NCBI GenBank assembly: GCA_965205785.1 | Contig: OZ242188.1 | Coordinates: 248,001-312,000, forward strand | DNA from: BJGV01 sp965205785 | Lineage (GTDB): Bacteria > Pseudomonadota > Gammaproteobacteria > Burkholderiales > Nitrosomonadaceae | Direction: 5' to 3' | DNA length: 64,000 nucleotides | Shown here: positions 52,528 to 62,508 of the stretch, in pieces | Numbering within the stretch: the first letter of the stretch is position 1 | How the letters are laid out: every line of letters begins with the position of its first letter | Notes under the pieces: generated by a model | What the model saw: only the letters and a program-made list of their open reading frames with translations | Databases searched by the model: none | Told to the model about the DNA's origin: nothing | Made by a program: the position numbers and the translations under genes

Positions 52528-53655
52528 ATGAGCAAATTACATAATAAAGAATACTCTAAGTCTCCCTTTTATGTTGGAATCATGTCAGGAACCAGCCTGG
52601 ATGGAATTGATGTCGTACTAACAGACTTTAACTCGCAACCTCCCTCCCTTCTAAATACGTTTTACCAACCCTATAGTAATAATTTACGTAAGCAGATGCT
52701 AGATCTACACCAATCAGGTAAAAATGAACTTCATCTTGCATCTATGCTTAGTAATAAGCTGGCCCATTGCTATGCTAAGGCTGTAATTAGTTTGCTTACT
52801 AAACATAAAATAAATTCAAAGTGTGTTGCTGCTATTGGCTGTCATGGACAAACGGTACGGCACTGCCCGCAACCTGAATTGGGTTACTCAATCCAACTTG
52901 GAAATGCCTCTTTACTGGCTGAGCTCACTGGTATAACCGTTGTAGCCGACTTCAGAAGCCGTGATATAGCTGCAGGAGGCCAAGGTGCCCCACTAGTACC
53001 AGGGTTCCACCAACTTATGTTTCAAGACCCAAAAATAAACCGTGTCATTATCAATATCGGTGGGATCTCTAATATCACAAGCTTAGCTCCCAATACAAAA
53101 GTCATGGGATTTGACTGTGGTCCCGGCAATCTATTAATGGACTCTTGGTGCCAACGTCATTTAGAAACCACTTACGATAAAAATGGAAAATGGGCGGACT
53201 CTGGAAAGGTAATTCCGAAACTACTAGAAAAACTTATGTCACATAAATTCTTCTCTGCTCCACCCCCTAAAAGTACGGGGAGAGAAATGTTTAACCTTAC
53301 TTGGTTAGAAAGTTACCTATCTGGAAATGAAAAACCTGAGGATGTGCAAGCAACCCTACTACAACTCACCAGTACAACGATTACCAATGCAATTTTGGCA
53401 TGGTTTCCGGATACTACTGAAATCTATCTGTGTGGTGGGGGCGCCCGTAATAAAGCATTAAGCTCCAGAATACAAATTTCACTACCTGGGAAAAAGGTAG
53501 CTCCTACTGATGTACTGGGTGCAAACGCTGACTGGTTAGAAGCATTTGCTTTCGCCTGGCTAGCTAAACAAGCTATTCAAAGAGTTCCAAGTAGCCTTCC
53601 TTCCGTTACTAGTGCCAAAGGAGAAAGAATTCTTGGTGCAGTCTACCAAGCCTAA
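52528..53655 (+). CDS. anmK: Anhydro-N-acetylmuramic acid kinase
   Basis: Phosphorylates anhydroMurNAc released from peptidoglycan so that it can be recycled. The N-terminal GIMSGTSLDGID motif lies near residue 16, and INIGGISNIT, the second ATP-binding strand, near residue 177. GFDCGPGN and CGGGARN complete the ASKHA fold. The ATG at 52528 is preferred over a TTG at 52507 that overlaps the upstream gene. About 375 residues. Confidence 0.95.
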   Translation: MSKLHNKEYSKSPFYVGIMSGTSLDGIDVVLTDFNSQPPSLLNTFYQPYSNNLRKQMLDLHQSGKNELHLASMLSNKLAHCYAKAVISLLTKHKINSKCVAAIGCHGQTVRHCPQPELGYSIQLGNASLLAELTGITVVADFRSRDIAAGGQGAPLVPGFHQLMFQDPKINRVIINIGGISNITSLAPNTKVMGFDCGPGNLLMDSWCQRHLETTYDKNGKWADSGKVIPKLLEKLMSHKFFSAPPPKSTGREMFNLTWLESYLSGNEKPEDVQATLLQLTSTTITNAILAWFPDTTEIYLCGGGARNKALSSRIQISLPGKKVAPTDVLGANADWLEAFAFAWLAKQAIQRVPSSLPSVTSAKGERILGAVYQA

Positions 53656-53721
53656 ATACGGGGGTTTATGACAACGGAATAGAATGATAACTTTGAAGTA
53701 TATAATTATCTGCTTAGATTT

Positions 53722-54090
53722 TTATACTGAGAAAGAAGAACCACAACCACAGGTACTAGTAGCGCCTGGATTTTTTATAATAAATTGAGCGCCTTGTATA
53801 TCTTCTTGATAATCAATTTCTGCACCAGCCAAATATTGAAAGCTCATTGGATCAATTAATAGTTTTACACCATTTTTTTCCATTACAGTATCATCTTCAT
53901 TAATCAGCTCATCAAAAGTAAAGCCATATTTAAAGCCAGAACATCCTCCACCACTTACAAAGACTCTTAATTTAAGATCATTATTACCCTCTTCTTCTAT
54001 AAGCTTTTTTACTTTATTTGCCGCATTGTCAGTAAATATGAGAGGGTCTGGCATTTCATTTATTGAGCTAGTCTCAGTAACAGAATTCAT
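53722..54090 (-). CDS. erpA: Iron-sulfur cluster insertion protein ErpA
   Basis: A-type carrier that delivers iron-sulfur clusters to target proteins. The three conserved cysteines are present: GGCSGFKYGF near residue 49 and TCGCGSSF at the C-terminus. Length 122 residues. It follows bactofilin on the minus strand with a 33-nt gap. The erpA-anmK neighbourhood is usual in Betaproteobacteria. It may serve the RnfB-like protein, endonuclease III and siroheme enzymes in this window. Confidence 0.94.
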   Translation of the reverse strand: MNSVTETSSINEMPDPLIFTDNAANKVKKLIEEEGNNDLKLRVFVSGGGCSGFKYGFTFDELINEDDTVMEKNGVKLLIDPMSFQYLAGAEIDYQEDIQGAQFIIKNPGATSTCGCGSSFSV

Positions 54091-54123
54091 AACAGATTTT
54101 TTAATTTTGCGATTAATCGAGTA

Positions 54124-54534
54124 TTAATCACCTGCAGCCGGTAAAAGCTCTACAATCTTCTCGTCTGATTCAGAACCACCCTGATTAACAAGTTTACCTT
54201 CAACCATTGCACCAAATTTAATCTCAATGACCCTATAATGCACGTCACCTGATACCCGGGCTTTAGGCTGTAACTCAAGATATTCATATGTATGTATTGG
54301 ACCAACTATGGTGCCGTTAATAACTGCGTGAGAAACTTGTACTTTGCCTTCGATCGTGGCCTGCTCACTTAACACCAAAGTACTCGGCTTTTCTCCTATC
54401 GCTGTAATATTCCCTCGAACATGCCCATCTACACGTAATCCACCACTGAACTCTATATCACCTTGGACACTGGTCTCGGCGCCGACTAGTGTATCAATAT
54501 GGCCCTGAGGTTTACTTGTTTTTTTCCCAAACAT
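54124..54534 (-). CDS. Bactofilin
   Basis: Polymer-forming cytoskeletal protein of the bactofilin (DUF583) family, 136 residues. The central ~100 residues show the regular six-residue beta-helix periodicity (TSVQGDIEFSGGLRVDGHVRGNI), flanked by short unstructured ends. Bactofilins form membrane-associated filaments that affect cell shape or wall synthesis. A strong GGAGGAGA precedes the ATG. It lies 12 nt after the coiled-coil membrane gene upstream, so the two are probably expressed together. Confidence 0.9.
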   Translation of the reverse strand: MFGKKTSKPQGHIDTLVGAETSVQGDIEFSGGLRVDGHVRGNITAIGEKPSTLVLSEQATIEGKVQVSHAVINGTIVGPIHTYEYLELQPKARVSGDVHYRVIEIKFGAMVEGKLVNQGGSESDEKIVELLPAAGD

Positions 54535-54546
54535 AATTCTCCTCCA

Positions 54547-55290
54547 CTAAGACAAATTCACGAGTCGCATAGACTTTGCCTTCTTTGTTCCGTTTTCAAA
54601 CACTTGCACCTCTAGACCTTCCACTACAGTATCTGGCAACACTTTAAATGTTTTCTCAACTCGATGATAAAATTTAAATTTTAAGTTAAATATACCTGGT
54701 GAATCCTTGGTTGTAAGAGGCATCTTTACCTTTTTTCCATCCTGCCACAAGTGAGCTGTAAAAGCTAGCTTCCCTTGGAAGTCCTTACTATTCTCCCCAC
54801 CCTGTAATAATACTAAATTATAGTAATATTCCCCAGGAGCCTGACCTTGTTTCAACTTAAAATGATAAATAAAGACATTTCCTGTAGCCTTTCCCTTTCC
54901 TGACACAAGATTCTCGAAAAATGTTAACTCTTCCTTTAACTGAGTATTTTTATCTTCTAGCGCCTTAATTCGCTCAGTAATATTGCCTCTTGTATTACTG
55001 TCCATTTGTAACTGTCGCTGGAGCCCCGTCACTTGCGTGCTTAATTTCTCATTCTCCCCTTTTAAACGGTCATTAAAATCTGATAACTGGTCAAATTCAT
55101 GATTTATCCCGTTTTTGTCAAAACTAGTAAACTGTCTTCCCGCATCGAACATAATCCAGCACAATAATAGTACGAGTATTGTAATAACTATGATTACCAA
55201 CCAGCGCAAATACCATGGAACATGTGGGCGCACTGCAACTTGTGGCGCAAATACTCCAAATTTTCTTTTAATTCCTTTAATAATTTCCAT
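54547..55290 (-). CDS. Membrane-anchored coiled-coil protein (DUF6776-like)
   Basis: A 247-residue protein with a short cytoplasmic N-terminus, one transmembrane helix at about residues 29-50, and a coiled coil at about residues 60-135. A beta-rich periplasmic domain with FFENLVSGKG and YYYNLVLLQGGENSKDF follows. It resembles the DUF6776 proteins found next to bactofilin genes in Betaproteobacteria. Its position directly upstream of bactofilin suggests a shared envelope role, but no function is established to my knowledge. Confidence 0.78.
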   Translation of the reverse strand: MEIIKGIKRKFGVFAPQVAVRPHVPWYLRWLVIIVITILVLLLCWIMFDAGRQFTSFDKNGINHEFDQLSDFNDRLKGENEKLSTQVTGLQRQLQMDSNTRGNITERIKALEDKNTQLKEELTFFENLVSGKGKATGNVFIYHFKLKQGQAPGEYYYNLVLLQGGENSKDFQGKLAFTAHLWQDGKKVKMPLTTKDSPGIFNLKFKFYHRVEKTFKVLPDTVVEGLEVQVFENGTKKAKSMRLVNLS

Positions 55291-55300
55291 CTAACTATGT

Positions 55301-56329
55301 TTACGGTATCTGTGCGATTTGGTTTATACCAAGTGTTTCAGAAAACCCAAACATCAGATTCATATTTTGTACCGCCTGCCCTGCTGCACCTTTAACCAGA
55401 TTATCTGTCACTACCAATACAACAGCAGTATCACCCCCCTGTGGTAGGTGCACTGCAATACGGCAAAAATTAGATCCCCTCACTGAACGAGTTTCTGGGT
55501 GGCTACCAGTAGGCAACACATCAACAAACGGTTCATTAGAATAACGTTTTTCAAATAACGCTTGCAAATCAACATTCGAAGTAAGTCTTGCATATAGCGT
55601 GGCGTGAATACCCCTGATCATGGGGGTAAGATGAGGAACAAAGGTTAAATCAACCAACTTATCCGCAATATTAGATAAACCCTGCTTAATTTCAGGATGA
55701 TGCCTATGACCAGGCACACCATAAGCCTTGAAATTATCTGAGGCTTCCGCATAAAGCGTATGTATTTCTGCATTTCTCCCTGCACCAGAAACTCCTGATT
55801 TTACATCGGCAATAAGATGATCTATATCTATAATTTTAGATTCGATCAGCGGTAAAAACCCGAGTTGTACAGCAGTTGGATAACATCCAGGATTTGCCAC
55901 CAGTCTCGCTACTTTGACTTCATCACGATTGACTTCTGGTAAACCATATACAGCCTCCGCTAATAAGTCTGGGCTTGCATGAGTCATGCCATACCATTTC
56001 TCCCACGCAGTCACATCCTTGATACGAAAATCTGCAGCAAGATCTATCACTCGTACTCCAGCATTCAGCAATTCTTTTGTCTGCTGCATTGCGACACCAT
56101 TTGGAGTAGCAAAAAATACCACGTTACATTTCTCCAGCTTTGTCTTGGCCGGATCACTAAATTTTAGTTTCACCTTCCCACGTAAACTAGGAAATAACTC
56201 ATCTACCGCTACCCCTGCTTCCTTACGAGATGTAATAGCCTGCATCTCTACCTCAGGATGTTGTGACAATATGCGCAGTAATTCAACACCAGTATAGCCA
56301 GTCCCGCCAACAATTCCGACTTTAATCAT
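55301..56329 (-). CDS. argC: N-acetyl-gamma-glutamyl-phosphate reductase
   Basis: Third step of arginine synthesis; NADPH-dependent. The N-terminal nucleotide-binding GIVGGTGYTGVELLR lies near residue 5, and the catalytic cysteine is in VANPGCYPTA near residue 148. Length 342 residues. It lies downstream of rpsI, separated by a strong terminator, and upstream of the DUF6776-like gene by 10 nt. Confidence 0.96.
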   Translation of the reverse strand: MIKVGIVGGTGYTGVELLRILSQHPEVEMQAITSRKEAGVAVDELFPSLRGKVKLKFSDPAKTKLEKCNVVFFATPNGVAMQQTKELLNAGVRVIDLAADFRIKDVTAWEKWYGMTHASPDLLAEAVYGLPEVNRDEVKVARLVANPGCYPTAVQLGFLPLIESKIIDIDHLIADVKSGVSGAGRNAEIHTLYAEASDNFKAYGVPGHRHHPEIKQGLSNIADKLVDLTFVPHLTPMIRGIHATLYARLTSNVDLQALFEKRYSNEPFVDVLPTGSHPETRSVRGSNFCRIAVHLPQGGDTAVVLVVTDNLVKGAAGQAVQNMNLMFGFSETLGINQIAQIP

Positions 56330-56425
56330 AATATTCCCAGATTATTTATTAATCAGATTATATAAATTTAATTCCTATCTACAGTTATATGAAAAATCAG
56401 GTCTAACGATTATAAAGCAACAAAC

Positions 56426-56456
56426 AAAAAAGCCGCCAGAAATTGGCGGCTTTTTT
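56426..56456 (-). terminator. Intrinsic terminator of the rplM-rpsI operon
   Basis: AGCCGCCA and TGGCGGCT, extended by A5/T5 pairs, form a 13-bp stem with the loop GAAAT. A U-run exists on both strands. It lies just after the rpsI stop. Confidence 0.92.
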
Positions 56457-56471
56457 GTTATCCACAAAATA

Positions 56472-56864
56472 TTAGCGTTTAGAAAACTGCTTACGCCTGC
56501 GCGCCTTACGTAAACCTACTTTCTTGCGCTCTACCTCACGCGCATCTCGTGTAACTAAACCCGCCTTTCTCAATACCGGTCTGAGTGCTTCATCAAAGTC
56601 TATAAGTGCGCGCGTAATTCCATGACGTACTGCACCCGCTTGCCCAGACTCACCTCCACCTGAAATATTTACCCTAATATCAAATGCTGTTAGGTTTCCA
56701 GTTAACTCAAGTGGTTGACGAACAATCATACGACCAGTCTCACGTGAGAAAAATTCATCAATAGATTTATGATTTATAATAATTGCACCTTTACCAGGCT
56801 TCATAAAAACACGTGCTACTGCACTTTTACGCCGGCCGGTACCATAATTATAATACGTACTCAT
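56472..56864 (-). CDS. rpsI: 30S ribosomal protein S9
   Basis: Small-subunit protein whose C-terminal tail reaches the P-site tRNA. It begins with YYGTGRRKSAVARV and ends with the invariant basic tail RRKQFSKR. Length 130 residues, normal. It lies 8 nt after rplM and shares its transcript. Confidence 0.98.
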   Translation of the reverse strand: MSTYYNYGTGRRKSAVARVFMKPGKGAIIINHKSIDEFFSRETGRMIVRQPLELTGNLTAFDIRVNISGGGESGQAGAVRHGITRALIDFDEALRPVLRKAGLVTRDAREVERKKVGLRKARRRKQFSKR

Positions 56865-56872
56865 ATTCCTTA

Positions 56873-57307
56873 TTAAGCTCCTATATCAAGTTGTGTAGGC
56901 TGCTGTGCCGTATGAGGGTGAGTTGCTCCGGCATAAACCCTTAACTTTTTAAACATAGCGTAACCAAGCGGACCTTTCGGTAGCATACCCTTTACAGCTT
57001 TTTCTAGCGGTCTACCAGGAAAGCGTGCATGCATTTTGGCAAAGCTTGTCTCATAAATCCCACCAGGATATCCACTGTGACGATAATAAACTTTGTTTTC
57101 AGATTTGTTGCCTGTAATACGTAATTTATCCACATTAACTACAACAACATAATCGCCTGTATCTACATGAGGTGTATATATTGGCTTATGTTTTCCACGC
57201 AAACGGTGTGCAATTTCAGTAGCAAGACGACCTAATACCTTGTCGGCTGCATCTATCACGACCCAGTCGTGATTCACTTTATGTGGGTTAGCTGTAAATG
57301 TTTTCAC
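56873..57307 (-). CDS. rplM: 50S ribosomal protein L13
   Basis: Early-assembling large-subunit protein. Diagnostic segments are WVVIDAADKVLGRLATEIAHRLRGKHKP near residue 15 and MLPKGPLGYAMFKKLRVYAG near residue 109. Length 144 residues. It heads the rplM-rpsI operon and has a good promoter just upstream. Confidence 0.98.
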   Translation of the reverse strand: MKTFTANPHKVNHDWVVIDAADKVLGRLATEIAHRLRGKHKPIYTPHVDTGDYVVVVNVDKLRITGNKSENKVYYRHSGYPGGIYETSFAKMHARFPGRPLEKAVKGMLPKGPLGYAMFKKLRVYAGATHPHTAQQPTQLDIGA

Positions 57308-57340
57308 AAACTGTTTCTACATGTCTAAGGGAAGCCGCGA

Positions 57341-57369
57341 ATTTTATGCCAGACCTGACCAAAAGTCAA
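57341..57369 (-). promoter_or_regulatory. Sigma-70 promoter of rplM-rpsI
   Basis: On the minus strand TTGACT (57369-57364), a 17-nt spacer and TAAAAT (57346-57341) lie about 35-60 nt upstream of rplM. Five of six bases match the consensus in each box. Confidence 0.75.
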
Positions 57370-57435
57370 ACCAAGAGACCTTCTCTACACATATTTCAAT
57401 GCTCCCTAGCATGTAATAGCCTGAAATAAATTCAA

Positions 57436-60400
57436 TCAGTAAATTACCCTCACATTCTCTGCCTGAAAGTGCTCTGATAAAGACTGCAATAAACTATCAT
57501 GTAGGCTTACACGCCATTCGTCACCTAATTCAATTTCACAAGCAGCATTTTGGTTATGGTAAATTATTGATACAGGACAATAACAGCTATTATTTTCATT
57601 ATTTAAAGTAGAACTGCTGTTATTGCGATAGGGTGCCAGCAAGTCTTTTAACGTACCTGCATTCGATGATCCATTACAATGAAGCTTTATACTCTTTGCA
57701 TAACGAGAACGAGCACCAGATAAATCAAAAAGCTTGTCAGCAGTAATACGTAACCTACCACCACTTTCCTCCATATCTCCCTTACTACTAATTTTTGCCT
57801 CTACTACCAGCAACTGATCTTCCTTTAGCCAATTTCGGTTTGCATCAAATAGCTCGCTAAATACTACCAATTCCACACGTGCTTTCCCATCATCTAATAC
57901 TATCACCCCCATCTTTTTTCCACGTTTAGTCATCTGTATACGTACAGAATAGATAATGCCAGCTAGAAGCTGCGAATCTTTTTGTGGGCTCAACTTATCC
58001 AGCCGAGTAGATACAAAGTTTTTTAATTCATCGGCATAAATGCTAAAAGGATGTCCACTTAAATAAAACCCTAAAGCCATTTTTTCGTTCTGCAATCTCT
58101 CCTTATCTTCCCATTGTGACACGCTAATCAAGCATGGCTTCTCTGCAGCAATATCGTCTCCACTAAATAAACTTACCTGGTTTGCCGCCCGACTAGTTTG
58201 TTCAGCTGACTCTAAAGCTATGCCAACAGATGCTAGTAAACCTGCTCGGTTTGTATTTATGGAGTCAAATGTTCCCGCACGAATCAGTGACTCTAATACC
58301 CTACGGTTAACAATCCTCTTATCCACACGCTGACAAAAGTCAAATAAATCAGTGTATGGTCCAGCTTGATCACGTTCTTTGGTAATAACAGTAATGGCGG
58401 ACTCACCTGTACCTTTCACTGCTCCCAGTCCGTAACGTATGCTCTTTTCATCAACTGGCACAAAACGATAAACAGACAAATTAATATCCGGGGGAAGAAC
58501 AAGGATATGATTAGCTAAACTATCCTCAAAAAATGCATGCACTTTATCGGTATCGTCCATATCCGCAGATAAAGTTGCGGCCATAAATTCGGATGGGTAG
58601 TGGACCTTAAGATATGCAGTTTGGAATGCAATGAGGGCATAGGCTGCTGCATGTGATTTGTTAAAACCATAACCTGCAAATTTTTCCATTAAGCCGAAAA
58701 GCTCTGCAGCCTTACTTTTAGTTAATCCATTCTTAATTGCACCATTAACAAAAATATCTCGTTGCTGTTCCATTTCCTCAACTTTCTTCTTACCCATTGC
58801 CCTTCGTAACAAGTCAGCACTACCTAGACTATAACCACCTATTACCTGAGCAATTTGCATAACTTGCTCCTGGTATATCATTACGCCATAAGTTGGGGCG
58901 AGAATTGGTTGTAAGCGAGGATCAAGGTATTCCACACGCTTACCAAGCTTGCGTTCAGTAAATTCTGGAATCAAGTCCATTGGACCAGGTCGATACAAAG
59001 CTACTAACGCAATGATATCCTCAAAACGATCTGGCCTAGTCTTTTGTAACAAATCTTTCATGCCACGAGACTCAAATTGGAATACCCCTACTACATTTCC
59101 TTGCCGTAATAACGCATAGGTTGCTGGGTCCTCCAGAGGGAGAGTCTCCAGAGAAACAAACTTATGACTTTTTGTTTCAGGCTTAGAAACTCCCTGGGAA
59201 GCTTCTTCAGAGATAACCTTATACTTATTAGTATCTAGCTCAGAACTTCTCTGCCTTATGTATCTGACAGTCCAATCAAGTATAGTCAAAGTTCTCAATC
59301 CTAAAAAATCAAACTTTACTAAACCAATTTTTTCTACATCATCCTTGTCCAACTGGCTTACTACAGAGTCAGTAGAATCTGCACAATAAACTGGACAGGA
59401 ATCAGTAATTTTTCCTGAAGCGATCAATACTCCGCCAGCATGCATGCCAACATTGCGTGTAATCCCCTCGAGACCCTCGGCTAGTTCTAACAAGGTGCGC
59501 ACCTCTTCCTCTTCCTGTGCACGTTGGTTAAGTTGTGGCTCTATTTCACGAGCTTTTTTCAAAGTCATGCCTAATTCAAATGGTACAAGCTTTGCCAATT
59601 TATCTACAAAGTTATAGGGTAAGTCCAATACCCGCCCAACATCACGTATTACAGCTTTCGCTGCCATTGTGCCAAAGGTAACAATCTGCGAAACACTTTC
59701 AGCCCCATATTTTTGCTTCACATATTCGATCACGCGCTCCCGTCCATCCTGACAAAAATCAATATCAAAATCAGGCATGGATATCCGCTCTGGGTTAAGA
59801 AAGCGCTCAAATAATAAATCGTAGCGTAAAGGATCAAGATCAGTAATACCTAGAGAAAAAGCGACAAGTGAGCCTGCACCTGAACCTCTCCCCGGACCCA
59901 CTGGAACTTCATTTTGCTTGGCCCAATTAATAAAATCGGAGACAATCAGAAAGTATCCTGCAAAACCCATTTGCACTATAGTAGTAACCTCAAAATCCAA
60001 ACGTGCGCGATATTCTGGTATTTTTAAATCCCGTTTGGCTGGCTCAGAGAATAGCGCTTTCATTCTATTTTCTAAGCCTTCTAACGCCTGATTATGGAGA
60101 TACTTCTCAAGACTTTCATTGTTTGGTGTAGGAAACAGCGGCAGACGATTAACCCCTAATTCCATCAATTGATTACATCGTTTAGCTATTTCTACACTGT
60201 TAGTAAGAGCGACTGGAACATCTGAGAATAATTCCCCCATTTCAGCTTGGGTTTTGAAATATTGCTGCTTTGTGAAATTTCTTGGTCGTCTCCGATCACC
60301 AAGCACATAGCCTTCAGCAATACACACCCGTGCTTCATGTGCTTTATATTCCTCAGGAGAAAGGAATTGTACTGGATGCGTTGCCACAACCGGCAAATGT

Positions 60401-60987
60401 AAAGATGAAGCCAATGCCAGTGAATTCTGTAAGATTGTTTCTTCGTTATTACGTCCTACCCGCTGGATCTCTATGTAAAAATGATTAGGAAATAAATTTG
60501 ACCATTCCTGTGCAAGTATTTTTGCCTGATCAAAATCATCCTGCATCAAAACCATGTTTATTTCACTAAGATGTGCTCCAGATAAAGCAATTAATCCCTG
60601 TGTTCCAATTCCATTCTTATTTAGCCAAGATTTTTTAACTTCTGCTCGACCTCGATATTGATTCTCACGATAAGCACGCGACAACAAACGGCATAACAAC
60701 AGGTACCCTGAATAAGATTTACACAGCAACAGAAGACGTGATGGCTTATCACGTTCATTTTCATTTGTAATCCATACCTCACAGCCAATAATCGGCTTTA
60801 CACCTCTACTTCGTGTACGCTCATAAAATTTTACCATCCCGAATAAATTAGAGAGATCAGTCAGTGCAAGTGCCGGCATATTGTCAGCAACTGCCTTTTC
60901 AACCGCACCATCAATACGTACGATACCATCAGAGACAGAATACTCGCTGTGCATACGTAGATGAATAAATGTAGGGGCTGTAGACAT
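57436..60987 (-). CDS. dnaE: DNA polymerase III subunit alpha
   Basis: Replicative polymerase. The N-terminal PHP domain starts FIHLRMHSEYSVSDGIV. The polymerase core has the catalytic aspartates in MPDFDIDFCQDGRERV near residue 410, with GPGRGSGAGSLVAF just before. Helix-hairpin-helix motifs, an OB domain and the C-terminal tau-binding region complete the 1183 residues. A slightly variable segment near residues 585-615 (serine, lysine and glutamate rich) may be an insertion relative to others. It stands upstream of rplM with 128 nt between. Confidence 0.97.
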   Translation of the reverse strand: MSTAPTFIHLRMHSEYSVSDGIVRIDGAVEKAVADNMPALALTDLSNLFGMVKFYERTRSRGVKPIIGCEVWITNENERDKPSRLLLLCKSYSGYLLLCRLLSRAYRENQYRGRAEVKKSWLNKNGIGTQGLIALSGAHLSEINMVLMQDDFDQAKILAQEWSNLFPNHFYIEIQRVGRNNEETILQNSLALASSLHLPVVATHPVQFLSPEEYKAHEARVCIAEGYVLGDRRRPRNFTKQQYFKTQAEMGELFSDVPVALTNSVEIAKRCNQLMELGVNRLPLFPTPNNESLEKYLHNQALEGLENRMKALFSEPAKRDLKIPEYRARLDFEVTTIVQMGFAGYFLIVSDFINWAKQNEVPVGPGRGSGAGSLVAFSLGITDLDPLRYDLLFERFLNPERISMPDFDIDFCQDGRERVIEYVKQKYGAESVSQIVTFGTMAAKAVIRDVGRVLDLPYNFVDKLAKLVPFELGMTLKKAREIEPQLNQRAQEEEEVRTLLELAEGLEGITRNVGMHAGGVLIASGKITDSCPVYCADSTDSVVSQLDKDDVEKIGLVKFDFLGLRTLTILDWTVRYIRQRSSELDTNKYKVISEEASQGVSKPETKSHKFVSLETLPLEDPATYALLRQGNVVGVFQFESRGMKDLLQKTRPDRFEDIIALVALYRPGPMDLIPEFTERKLGKRVEYLDPRLQPILAPTYGVMIYQEQVMQIAQVIGGYSLGSADLLRRAMGKKKVEEMEQQRDIFVNGAIKNGLTKSKAAELFGLMEKFAGYGFNKSHAAAYALIAFQTAYLKVHYPSEFMAATLSADMDDTDKVHAFFEDSLANHILVLPPDINLSVYRFVPVDEKSIRYGLGAVKGTGESAITVITKERDQAGPYTDLFDFCQRVDKRIVNRRVLESLIRAGTFDSINTNRAGLLASVGIALESAEQTSRAANQVSLFSGDDIAAEKPCLISVSQWEDKERLQNEKMALGFYLSGHPFSIYADELKNFVSTRLDKLSPQKDSQLLAGIIYSVRIQMTKRGKKMGVIVLDDGKARVELVVFSELFDANRNWLKEDQLLVVEAKISSKGDMEESGGRLRITADKLFDLSGARSRYAKSIKLHCNGSSNAGTLKDLLAPYRNNSSSTLNNENNSCYCPVSIIYHNQNAACEIELGDEWRVSLHDSLLQSLSEHFQAENVRVIY

Positions 60988-61094
60988 GATGTTACAATAC
61001 TAAAGGTATCTTGAGATGCTCAGGTTTGATTAAGTATTTTAATTCCCTTATTACATCAAAACTAAATAACAAGTTCTGATTTCAATTCTACACC

Positions 61095-62450
61095 ATGTTT
61101 AAGACTCCTGAATTATTACTCCCTGCCGGCTCTCTAGAAAAAATGCGTGCAGCATATGCTTTTGGTGCAGATGCAATTTACGCAGGCCAACCACGTTATT
61201 CTATGCGTGCTCGCAATAATAAATTTGGGATGGAGCAGCTATGTACCGGAATACTTGAGGCACATACTATGGGGAAAAAGTTTTTTGTTGCAAGTAATAT
61301 AATGCCCCACAATGCAAAGGTAAAAACTTACATTAATGATATGAGCCCTGTTATCGAGTTAAAACCTGATGCGCTCATCATGTCTGATCCTGGGCTCATT
61401 ATGATGGTACGAGAAAAATGGCCGGAAATGCCAATTCACCTGTCTGTACAAGCAAACACGATAAACTATGCTGGGGTTAAATTTTGGCATAAATTGGGGC
61501 TAACGCGAGTAATTTTATCTCGTGAATTATCACTTGATGAAATAGACCAAATTCGCCAACTCTGCCCAGAGATAGAACTTGAGGTATTTGTCCACGGTGC
61601 ATTGTGTATTGCTTATTCTGGTCGTTGCTTACTATCTGGATACTTCAATCACCGAGACCCTAATCAAGGTACCTGCACCAATTCCTGTCGCTGGGACTAT
61701 AAAGTTAAATCAGCTGAAGAAAATGCAAGCGGAGATATACAAGAAACAAAAAAAATCGATTTTGATTTTCACCAGACAATGAACCGACCGGAATTCAGTG
61801 ATCGCGGCAATATCAAACGTCACCCTGCCGCAGATCAAGTCTACTTAATAGAAGAAAAAGAACGCCCTGGTCAGCTAATGCCAATAATGGAAGATGAACA
61901 CGGTACTTACATTATGAATTCCAAAGATCTACGGGCAGTAGAGCATATTGAAAGACTCGTTCAAATTGGTATAGATTCACTGAAAATAGAAGGTCGAACC
62001 AAATCACTTTACTATATCGCTCGTACAGCACAGGTTTATCGCAGAGCAATAGATGATGCTGTCGCAGGTCGTCCTATGGATCCGTCTTTGCTAGGTGAAC
62101 TAGAGGGCCTGGCTAATCGAGGATATTCCGATGGCTTCTATCAGCGACATCACGCCAGTGATACACAAAATTACCTGCAGAGCCATTCGAAATCAAATCG
62201 TAGCCAATACGTAGGAGATATTATCAGTTTTGATGTTTCTAGTGGGATGGCTGAAATATTAGTAAAAAACCGTTTTATGATTGGTGATAAGTTAGAAATA
62301 ATTCATCCTTCTGGTAATCGCGTGATTGAGCTCACTCATATGCAAGATCTTAAAGGAAAATCGGTCAGCGTTGCTCCAGGTAGTGGATACAAGGTCAAAA
62401 TTCCCTTGATAGGTAATTTAGAGAAAGCTTTAGTAGCAAGATTTCTCTAA
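61095..62450 (+). CDS. trhP: U32 family tRNA hydroxylation protein (TrhP/YegQ-like)
   Basis: Related to E. coli TrhP (YegQ), which takes part in 5-hydroxyuridine formation at tRNA position 34. The N-terminal LLLPAGSLEKMRAAYAFGADAIYAG and the U32 signature EVFVHGALCIAYSGRCLLSGYF near residue 160, followed by cysteines in GTCTNSCRWDY, are clear. Length 451 residues. The tRNA role follows from homology only; older annotations call this family collagenase-like peptidase. Confidence 0.9.
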   Translation: MFKTPELLLPAGSLEKMRAAYAFGADAIYAGQPRYSMRARNNKFGMEQLCTGILEAHTMGKKFFVASNIMPHNAKVKTYINDMSPVIELKPDALIMSDPGLIMMVREKWPEMPIHLSVQANTINYAGVKFWHKLGLTRVILSRELSLDEIDQIRQLCPEIELEVFVHGALCIAYSGRCLLSGYFNHRDPNQGTCTNSCRWDYKVKSAEENASGDIQETKKIDFDFHQTMNRPEFSDRGNIKRHPAADQVYLIEEKERPGQLMPIMEDEHGTYIMNSKDLRAVEHIERLVQIGIDSLKIEGRTKSLYYIARTAQVYRRAIDDAVAGRPMDPSLLGELEGLANRGYSDGFYQRHHASDTQNYLQSHSKSNRSQYVGDIISFDVSSGMAEILVKNRFMIGDKLEIIHPSGNRVIELTHMQDLKGKSVSVAPGSGYKVKIPLIGNLEKALVARFL

Positions 62451-62508
62451 GTACTAAATATTTATCAACACCCATAGAAATTGCTGCTTTAAGCGGGCTC
62501 TTAGTCGA

